NCBI GenBank assembly: GCA_012964265.1
Contig: DTUH01000126.1
Location: 1-11,112, forward strand
Length of the DNA stretch: 11,112 nt
Source of the DNA: Candidatus Lambdaproteobacteria bacterium
Lineage (GTDB): Bacteria; SAR324; NAC60-12
Direction of reading: 5' to 3'
Shown: positions 6,036 through 11,112 of the stretch, piece by piece
Numbering within the stretch: position 1 is the stretch's first letter
Layout: each line of letters starts with the position of its first letter
Made by a program: the position numbers and the translations under genes
The notes under the pieces: model-generated
Seen by the model: only the letters and a program-made list of their open reading frames with translations
Database searches by the model: none
What the model was told of the DNA's origin: nothing

Positions 6036-6069
6036 ACTGAACTGTGAACCCAAAACTGGTTCAGTTTTG
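6036..6069 (-). repeat. Mutually exclusive hairpins between lipoprotein and FlgT-like genes
   Basis: CAAAACTG (6051-6058) and CAGTTTTG (6062-6069) form a perfect 8-bp stem with a 3-nt loop. The same GTTCAGT (6059-6065) also pairs perfectly with ACTGAAC (6036-6042), so the two folds compete. They lie between the lipoprotein stop and the FlgT-like ATG. There is no adjacent U-run. Confidence 0.4.
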
Positions 6070-6089
6070 TAACTGGATTAAGAAGACAA

Positions 6090-7394
6090 TCAGTTTTTAG
6101 GCTGCAGCAACGCGCCTTCAGGTGGGTTGAGTTTTCCAGCAGATTCAACTGTACGGTCCATCAATTTATCCAGAGGATTGTAGTCACCTTGAAGATGCTG
6201 CAAATCAGTCCAAGCTTGAGAATATTTTTCCTGAGGATTGTAAGCATTAGCTTGAGCGAAGTGATATTCGGCCAATTCAAGTTCATTACGTAAATGATAC
6301 ACTACTCCCAGGTTGTAATGCGCTGAGGCTAAATTCAAACGGTCGATGTTTTGAGTAATACGTGTGTGTAATTTTATTATTTGCGCATAACGCTCAAAAT
6401 CCTGATTTGGAATCAAACCTAAAAGGACGATATTAATTTCGTCTTGATCAAACGATTTGCCATGAATTTCCAGTAAAGGCTGCAAGGTTGTGTGAGGCAA
6501 ATCTGCTTTTTTGAGTCTTAAATAAACTTCGTCGCTGAAAAAAAAACGCTCAGATTTGGGGTAAGTGCGTGGTTCAAAAAGCACATAATACCAGCCCTTT
6601 AAGGCAAGGTCGTATCTCTTTCCGGTTGCAAAATGATTTGAGCGTATAATTCGTGGGTGGCCGAAATCCAGTAACCCAAAAGTCCAAGGTACAGGACTTG
6701 TTCCTTCTTCCAATTCAACAACACGCTCTTTCGGTTCAGGGGTGATTCGATCTAAAAACTTTTGCATCAGCAATTGAGCAAGACGTGCCATTTCATCTAC
6801 TGGATCCGGAATCAGCAAAATATTTTCTTCGCCTGTATAGCTTTGCTTCAAGCTGGCATTTTCAACATTTGAGTAAAGAGTTTTGTCTCCGCTAACATTG
6901 GTGATTGTATAATAAATTTCTAAATCCAGCGTACGGTGAATCAAGCGCTCATTATAGGGCTTTTCGACAAACTCAAAGACACGTTCAATAGTGTTGAGTC
7001 CGGCTGGATTGTCCTGCAGCACCTCGTGTTCGACCAAGATTATTTGTGTTTGCTGACGTATTTCTTCTTCATCATGAATGGCATAACGCCGGACTTCCAC
7101 ACTCAGCACGGCTGCATTTGTTTGTTCTTTTTCAGGTAACAGCAGTAAATTTTTTAGCAGCGGACGTTGATTAATTTCATGGGTCAATATTTTGTTGAAC
7201 AATACGGATTGCTCACCCTGAAATATATCAATATAGATAGAGTTTATCTCAGTGAGCGCTTCAGATGAAGGAGGGATTTCATGATATATTTGAGAAACGG
7301 AACATCCGGAGAAAAACAGGAATGCCGGAAAAAGAGCGGCAAAAAGGGAGATATGAAAAAACTGAATTCTTGAATCTGAAATCAGCAACCTCAT
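6090..7394 (-). CDS. TPR lipoprotein, probably outer membrane
   Basis: Starting at the ATG at 7394, the product has 434 residues. It opens with a basic/hydrophobic leader and a lipobox-like FFSG-C31, so it is predicted to be a lipoprotein; the -3 Phe is less usual. An in-frame start at 7571 would overlap the pilin gene by about 175 bp and bury the signal, so it is rejected. Residues about 45-220 alternate strands and helices in the manner of LptE- or CsgG-like outer-membrane lipoproteins ('INSIYIDIF', 'AAVLSVEVRRYAI', 'LDLEIYYTITN'), but I cannot name the family. Residues 357-390 (ASAHYNLGVVYHLRNELELA...) are a tetratricopeptide repeat, probably with a degenerate neighbour. The ATG follows the pilin stop codon by one base, so translation is likely coupled. 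TPR lipoproteins act as pilotins for type IV pilus secretins (Tgl, PilF), which makes a pilus role plausible but unproven. Confidence 0.7.
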   Translation of the reverse strand: MRLLISDSRIQFFHISLFAALFPAFLFFSGCSVSQIYHEIPPSSEALTEINSIYIDIFQGEQSVLFNKILTHEINQRPLLKNLLLLPEKEQTNAAVLSVEVRRYAIHDEEEIRQQTQIILVEHEVLQDNPAGLNTIERVFEFVEKPYNERLIHRTLDLEIYYTITNVSGDKTLYSNVENASLKQSYTGEENILLIPDPVDEMARLAQLLMQKFLDRITPEPKERVVELEEGTSPVPWTFGLLDFGHPRIIRSNHFATGKRYDLALKGWYYVLFEPRTYPKSERFFFSDEVYLRLKKADLPHTTLQPLLEIHGKSFDQDEINIVLLGLIPNQDFERYAQIIKLHTRITQNIDRLNLASAHYNLGVVYHLRNELELAEYHFAQANAYNPQEKYSQAWTDLQHLQGDYNPLDKLMDRTVESAGKLNPPEGALLQPKN

Positions 7395-7395
7395 T

Positions 7396-7797
7396 TTATT
7401 CTGAGGTAATATCGTTGACCGTGTTTTGCAGTGTTTTGTTCTGGTCAATCGTCCAAATGTCCAGCACGGCATCATCATCGAGGTTGCCTTTAGCAGTTGC
7501 GGTGAAGGAAGTGCTGTCACCGGTGAGAGTGATTGCATAACGCGCGCTCCCTCCGGATTCCAGTTGTACATCCAGTTTGCTGAGTGTATCTGCGTAAGTT
7601 TGATTGGTCGCGAAATAGATTTTTTGTGCAGTGTAAATTGCGCTTAGACTTACCTTGGCTTCAGTTTGTTTTGCGCGCTGCAGGTAAGCTTCCAAACTGG
7701 GATAAGCGAGTGTGGCCAGAATACCGATGATCACTACCACGATCATCACCTCCAGCAAACTGAATCCCCGGCGTAACTCACGCACCCGGGATTTCAT
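7396..7797 (-). CDS. Type IV pilin (PilA-like), prepilin cleavage site
   Basis: Major-pilin-like protein exported by the type IV pilus machinery. From the ATG at 7797 it has 133 residues: an 11-residue basic leader ending RRELRRG-type (MKSRVRELRRG), then the class-III cleavage site G-FSLLEVMIVVVIIGILA. Phe1 would be methylated and Glu5 of the mature chain (E16) is present. The N-terminal helix continues to about mature residue 50, where 'AKVSLSAIYTAQKIYF' resembles deltaproteobacterial PilA. The C-terminal half is a small beta domain with NLDDDAVLDIW, and there is no disulfide pair. An in-frame GTG at 7824 would add nine residues; it sits only three bases after GGAGG, so it is possible. The ATG is preferred because the leader is then of normal length. 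The TPR lipoprotein gene starts one base after the stop. Confidence 0.9.
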   Translation of the reverse strand: MKSRVRELRRGFSLLEVMIVVVIIGILATLAYPSLEAYLQRAKQTEAKVSLSAIYTAQKIYFATNQTYADTLSKLDVQLESGGSARYAITLTGDSTSFTATAKGNLDDDAVLDIWTIDQNKTLQNTVNDITSE

Positions 7798-7814
7798 GCA
7801 AAAAGTGTGGCCAT
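7794..7814 (-). CDS. Six-codon leader ORF overlapping the pilin start
   Basis: ATG GCC ACA CTT TTT GCA TGA encodes MATLFA. Its TGA overlaps the pilin ATG (7797) as ATGA. AGGTGAT (7826-7820), a good match to the ribosome-binding consensus, ends five bases before its ATG, and GGAGG lies just upstream (7832-7828). It may couple ribosome entry to pilin translation. The alternative is that the same Shine-Dalgarno serves the pilin GTG at 7824 and this ORF is chance. Confidence 0.35.
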   Translation of the reverse strand: MATLFA

Positions 7815-7819
7815 TATTT

Positions 7820-7832
7820 ATCACCTTCCTCC
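7820..7832 (-). promoter_or_regulatory. Strong ribosome binding region ahead of pilin
   Basis: The minus strand reads GGAGGAAGGTGAT, two overlapping matches to the anti-Shine-Dalgarno target. It is the strongest such site in the window apart from mmsA, and it decides between the GTG 7824, the leader ATG 7814 and the pilin ATG 7797. Confidence 0.6.
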
Positions 7833-7877
7833 AAAAGAGAAATATTAGGAGACGGGAAACTGTTTCAGGAACAAAGA

Positions 7878-7898
7878 CCTGTTTTCTTTTGAGACAGG
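7878..7898 (-). terminator. Weak hairpin after nuoN
   Basis: CCTGT and ACAGG form a 5-bp stem with an 11-nt loop, followed on the minus strand by TCTTTGTT. It is 50-70 nt past the nuoN stop and ahead of the pilin gene, the right place for a terminator, but the stem is short. I see no convincing sigma70 or sigma54 promoter for the pilin in the 150-bp gap. Confidence 0.25.
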
Positions 7899-7947
7899 AA
7901 TTTATTTCTAAACAAATGTGTCATCCTCTGTTTTTAAACGCTTTGTC

Positions 7948-9405
7948 TTAGAGCAGTGCCAGAATGGATAAGGAAGCAAGCTCCAAAATTTGGTCCGGAA
8001 AAACTCCAAGATAGAGCACAGCTACCGCGGTTCCGATTAATCCTGCGAAGGCAAAGCCGGAGGTTTTTCCGGTCAAAACGGTACCTTCCGGAAGAGCGCC
8101 TTCACGCATATACATAAACATTACTACCCGTAAATAGTAATAAACTGAAAGGGCGCTGTTGAGTATGCCAATTACAGTCAACCAGATCCATCCTTCCTGC
8201 AGGGCGGCACTGAAAATTTGCAGCTTGCCGATAAATCCGCCGGTCAAGGGAAGGCCTACCAGTGAAAAAATAAATAATGTCATCAGCAACGCAAGCAGCG
8301 GATTTCGTTTTCCGTAACCGGCCAAATCATCAAAAGTTTTAGGGATGCGTCCGGCGTCCCGTATGGTCAAAATGCCAAAAGCTCCGGTTCCCATTAAGGC
8401 GTATGCACAGGAATAAAAAATTACACCGCTAATGGCTGAGGTGCTTCCCACAACCACCGCAACCATCACATAACCTGCATGGGCAATGGAGGAATAAGCT
8501 AACATGCGTTTGACTTCGTTCTGCCGCAGCGCCATGACGTTCCCTACGGTCATGGTTAACACCGCAAGGAGCCACAAGAGGTTTTCCCAGTTTGCACCGT
8601 CAAGTGGTATTCCAGTCATCAAAACACGAATGAATACAGCAAAACCTGCAGCTTTTGCGGCACCGGAAAGGAAACCGGTTACAGGCGTCGGTGCACCGGT
8701 GTAAACATCCGGAGTCCACATGTGAAACGGAACGATTGCTATTTTGAAACTCATTGCTATAACTACAAGCGCCATTCCTACAATCACGAGAGGATTGTCT
8801 GCACCGTTTTGTTGTATTTCAGTGATGATCGTCGGCAGTAATGTGCTTCCGGTTGCACCGTAAAGCAGGGAAATTCCGTAAAGCAAAAATCCTGTGGAAA
8901 AGGCCCCCAGCAGTAAATATTTAAGTGCGGCTTCGTTTGCCTTTGCAACCTTGCGTTTCATGCCCACCAGAATGTAGCTGGAAATGGACATGATTTCCAG
9001 ACCGATAAAAATAACCAGCAAATCAAGTCCGGAAGTCATAAACATCATTCCGGAAACAGCAGTTAGGAGCAGAACGTAATACTCTCCAAAATTCATCTCA
9101 TTTTCCTCAATGTAGTGCCGCGAGACAAAGACGGTTACTATGGCAACACTCATGTAGATAAACTCAAAGAGTATCGAAAAATCATCTGCGACAACGGTTC
9201 CGTAAAATCCTGAAATATCCTTTCCATGCAACAGAGTTTCCGCGAGCATTGCCAAAAGTAAACCGATGATCGTGGTTACCGCCAAGGTAAGTGATCTTTC
9301 TTTTGTCAGTGCAAAAAGGTCAACGAGCAAGACAGTAAAGGCAGTCAGCAGCACTATGATTTCGGGAATAATCGGAGTTAAATCAGTAAAGCTAATAAAT
9401 TCCAT
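7948..9405 (-). CDS. nuoN: NADH-quinone oxidoreductase subunit N (NuoN)
   Basis: Antiporter-like membrane subunit of respiratory complex I, in the proton-translocating arm. From the ATG at 9405 it has 485 residues and about 14 hydrophobic segments, the full family length. The charged residues of the proton path are present: E137 (IFIGLEIMSISSYIL), K162 (EAALKYLLLG), K221 (MSFKIAIVPFH), K251 (GAAKAAGFA) and K394 (GGFIGKLQIF). YSSIAHAGY (304-312) is also conserved. A GTG three codons upstream (9414) is possible, but GAGTGAG lies at a better distance from the ATG. In most genomes nuoN is the last gene of a nuo operon after nuoM; here the upstream neighbour is mmsA, 91 bp away, and the downstream neighbour is a pilin, so the gene is isolated from the other complex I genes at least within this window. 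Confidence 0.95.
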   Translation of the reverse strand: MEFISFTDLTPIIPEIIVLLTAFTVLLVDLFALTKERSLTLAVTTIIGLLLAMLAETLLHGKDISGFYGTVVADDFSILFEFIYMSVAIVTVFVSRHYIEENEMNFGEYYVLLLTAVSGMMFMTSGLDLLVIFIGLEIMSISSYILVGMKRKVAKANEAALKYLLLGAFSTGFLLYGISLLYGATGSTLLPTIITEIQQNGADNPLVIVGMALVVIAMSFKIAIVPFHMWTPDVYTGAPTPVTGFLSGAAKAAGFAVFIRVLMTGIPLDGANWENLLWLLAVLTMTVGNVMALRQNEVKRMLAYSSIAHAGYVMVAVVVGSTSAISGVIFYSCAYALMGTGAFGILTIRDAGRIPKTFDDLAGYGKRNPLLALLMTLFIFSLVGLPLTGGFIGKLQIFSAALQEGWIWLTVIGILNSALSVYYYLRVVMFMYMREGALPEGTVLTGKTSGFAFAGLIGTAVAVLYLGVFPDQILELASLSILALL

Positions 9406-9427
9406 TTTACTCACTCAGGAATTGTCC

Positions 9428-9445
9428 GCTTCCGGAAATGGAAGC
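9428..9445. repeat. Hairpin in nuoN leader
   Basis: GCTTCC (9428-9433) and GGAAGC (9440-9445) form a perfect 6-bp stem with a 6-nt loop, ending 22 bp before the nuoN ATG. A looser GAGCG/CGCTC pair (9474-9498) overlaps the mmsA stop. Neither has a clear U-run, so they are not convincing terminators; mmsA and nuoN may be cotranscribed. Confidence 0.3.
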
Positions 9446-9496
9446 TGGATTTGTCACGGATTGTCAAAAGATGGAGCGGATTTAAAAGCACAACGC

Positions 9497-10999
9497 TCAT
9501 AAAGATATTTTAGGAAAATTAAACTCGGCTCCAGCTTTAATCCCAGTCGGCCAGCGTGAAGTAACCGCTTTGAGACGCGTGTAAAAGTGAATTGTGTCCG
9601 GGCCGTAAATATGGTGACTTCCGAAAATTGATTTTTTCCAACCACCAAAACTGTGGTATCCAACCGGTACCGGAATTGGTACATTGATGCCAACCATACC
9701 TACCTGAATGCGGTTTACAAAATCTCTTGCAGCATCACCGTCCCTGGTGAAAATGGCCACGCCGTTTGCGTATGGATTACCGTGTACCAGTTTGATCGCC
9801 TCTTCATAATCCGCGACGCGAACAGTGGACAGAACCGGTCCAAATATTTCTTCTTTATAAATGTCCATTTCCGGAGTTACCTGATCAAAAAGTGAACCAC
9901 CGATGAAAAATCCATTTTCGTGACCGGGAACTTTCAATCCTCTTCCGTCCACCAGAAGTTTTGCGCCTTGATCGACTCCGCTCTGAAGTAATGCAGTAAT
10001 TCTGTCTAAACTCTGTTTTGTAATAACGGGACCCATCGCGGCATTGGAATCTTCCGGAGGGCCGACCGGAAGTTTCTCAACCAGGGGAATCATTCGATCC
10101 ATCAATTCATCCGCGACTTTTTCACCAACCGGAACAGGGACAGAAATTGCCATACAGCGTTCGCCTGCTGATCCATATCCAGCTCCCATCAGAGCATCAA
10201 CAGCCAGATTCATATCTGCGTCAGGCATAATAATCATGTGGTTTTTTGCTCCCCCCAAAGCTTGAACCCGTTTTCCGTTACTTGCTCCGCGAGTATAGAT
10301 ATATTCCGCAACAGGAGTTGAACCCACAAAACTGACTGCCATTATTTCAGGATTGTCGAGAATGGCATCGACCACAACTTTGTCTCCCTGGACGACGTTG
10401 AACACGCCATCCGGCAAACCCGCTTCTTTAAGCAAATCCGCCAAAATTAAAGTAACACTCGGGTCACGTTCAGACGGTTTCAGAATAAAAGCATTCCCGC
10501 AGGCAAGTGCGTTAGGGAACATCCAAATTGGCACCATCGCCGGAAAATTAAAAGGTGTGATTCCTGCGACAACTCCCAAAGGCTGTGGAATCGAATAGAC
10601 ATCAATTGATGTTGCGACCTGTTCGCTGAAAGTTCCTTTGAGCAATTGCGGTATTCCGCAGGAAAACTCAACTGCTTCAAGCCCGCGACCCACTTCCCCT
10701 AAAGCGTCATCGTGTGTTTTTCCATGTTCGCTGCTGATAGCGCTTGCAATTTTATCCGCATTTTCTTCAAGCAAACGTTTGAAACGATAGAGTACTTGAG
10801 CACGTTTTGAAGGAGGAGTTGCCGCCCAGGCAGGAACTGCTGCACTTGCAACCTTAACCACTTCATCCAATTCTGAAGCACTTGATAATCTTACCTGCGA
10901 TGAAACCCCACCGGTTGAAGGATTAAAAACATCTTGAAGCGTACCACCTGTCTGGTTCACCCGTGAGCCTCCAACATGGTTGCCAATTATGTTATTCAT
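9497..10999 (-). CDS. mmsA: CoA-acylating methylmalonate-semialdehyde dehydrogenase
   Basis: Cytoplasmic NAD-dependent aldehyde dehydrogenase that converts methylmalonate semialdehyde (valine breakdown) to propionyl-CoA, or malonate semialdehyde to acetyl-CoA (inositol and beta-alanine routes, IolA). The 500-residue length fits. Motifs: TPFNFPAMVPIWM (148-160, with oxyanion-hole Asn151), LKPSERDP (173-180), FVGSTPVAEYIY (224-235), catalytic Cys282 in SAGERCMAI, and EIFGPVL (384-390). At the usual ALDH general-base position the sequence is GGAKNHM (249-255), with Asn instead of Glu, which is typical of the CoA-dependent MMSDH branch. The C-terminal VGINVPIPVPVGYHSFGGWK (437-456) is also diagnostic. 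The ATG at 10999 has CAGGAG six bases upstream and a good promoter further up. No other valine or inositol gene is in the window. Confidence 0.96.
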   Translation of the reverse strand: MNNIIGNHVGGSRVNQTGGTLQDVFNPSTGGVSSQVRLSSASELDEVVKVASAAVPAWAATPPSKRAQVLYRFKRLLEENADKIASAISSEHGKTHDDALGEVGRGLEAVEFSCGIPQLLKGTFSEQVATSIDVYSIPQPLGVVAGITPFNFPAMVPIWMFPNALACGNAFILKPSERDPSVTLILADLLKEAGLPDGVFNVVQGDKVVVDAILDNPEIMAVSFVGSTPVAEYIYTRGASNGKRVQALGGAKNHMIIMPDADMNLAVDALMGAGYGSAGERCMAISVPVPVGEKVADELMDRMIPLVEKLPVGPPEDSNAAMGPVITKQSLDRITALLQSGVDQGAKLLVDGRGLKVPGHENGFFIGGSLFDQVTPEMDIYKEEIFGPVLSTVRVADYEEAIKLVHGNPYANGVAIFTRDGDAARDFVNRIQVGMVGINVPIPVPVGYHSFGGWKKSIFGSHHIYGPDTIHFYTRLKAVTSRWPTGIKAGAEFNFPKISL

Positions 11000-11049
11000 T
11001 AGCTACTCCTGAAAAAATTTCTTGAAAAAACGTAATTTAAAGCATACTG

Positions 11050-11078
11050 ATTTTAGGAATAACAGGTATGAGAATCAA
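11050..11078 (-). promoter_or_regulatory. Sigma70-type promoter for mmsA
   Basis: On the minus strand TTGATT (11078-11073), a 17-bp spacer, and TAAAAT (11055-11050). The start would be near 11043, leaving a leader of about 44 nt that contains CAGGAG at 11011-11006. The last 34 bases of the window beyond this hold nothing I can identify. Confidence 0.55.
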
Positions 11079-11112
11079 GTTTTTTTTGCTGTAAATTCCA
11101 AATGCCGATTCG

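Noticed and set aside
5979..6053. Longer N terminus for the FlgT-like protein.
   Set aside because: It would bury a clear signal peptide beginning at the ATG at 5978.
7395..7571. Longer N terminus for the TPR lipoprotein.
   Set aside because: It overlaps the pilin coding region by about 175 bp and displaces the lipoprotein signal; the extra residues look like an out-of-frame shadow of the pilin.
7825..7947. Sigma54 promoter for the pilin, expected in many deltaproteobacteria.
   Set aside because: No GG-N10-GC element is present in this gap on the minus strand.

Overview
The window looks like chromosomal DNA of a Gram-negative bacterium with AT-leaning composition. Evidence for an outer membrane and periplasm: a murein transglycosylase with LysM repeats, an outer-membrane-type lipoprotein, a FlgT/LPP20-like exported protein, a CXXCH cytochrome and complex I subunit N. 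The pilin most resembles deltaproteobacterial PilA (conserved helix ending in an 'SAIYTAQKIYFATNQTY'-like stretch), so I favour a marine deltaproteobacterium-like lineage such as SAR324. That placement is inference from motif style, not a search. No mobile element, CRISPR array or phage gene is visible.

Layout. The left edge holds the 5' part of a tRNA-Gly(GCC) on the minus strand with its own promoter. It is divergent from two plus-strand genes: an MltD-type lytic transglycosylase (289-2169) and argB, N-acetylglutamate kinase (2271-3125). From 3184 to 10999 every gene is on the minus strand. In the direction of transcription (right to left) these are: mmsA (methylmalonate-semialdehyde dehydrogenase, good promoter at 11050-11078), nuoN (separated from the rest of a nuo operon), a type IV pilin, a TPR lipoprotein that starts one base after the pilin stop, a FlgT_N/LPP20-like exported protein with a repeat-encoded poly-Glu tail, a 329-bp gene-free interval, an exported DUF3047-like protein with a CXXC, and a small c-type cytochrome without its own signal peptide.

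Working together: argB (arginine biosynthesis), mmsA (valine/inositol catabolism) and nuoN (respiration) are housekeeping genes. The pilin, TPR lipoprotein and FlgT-like gene are plausibly one cell-envelope assembly unit, because the pilin and lipoprotein are nearly overlapping and both large proteins are exported. The DUF3047-like gene and the cytochrome lie in the same reading frame, separated only by two nearby stop codons, and probably form a second small operon.

Most noteworthy: (1) the 4378-4706 interval has a near-consensus minus-strand promoter (TTGACC, 17 bp, TATAAT) followed by a chain of inverted repeats and a T6 run, which suggests a small RNA or attenuated structured leader for the DUF3047/cytochrome pair; (2) the same-frame DUF3047/cytochrome junction; (3) a six-codon leader ORF whose stop overlaps the pilin ATG; (4) the pilin-lipoprotein-FlgT-like cluster. 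None of these is proven from sequence alone.
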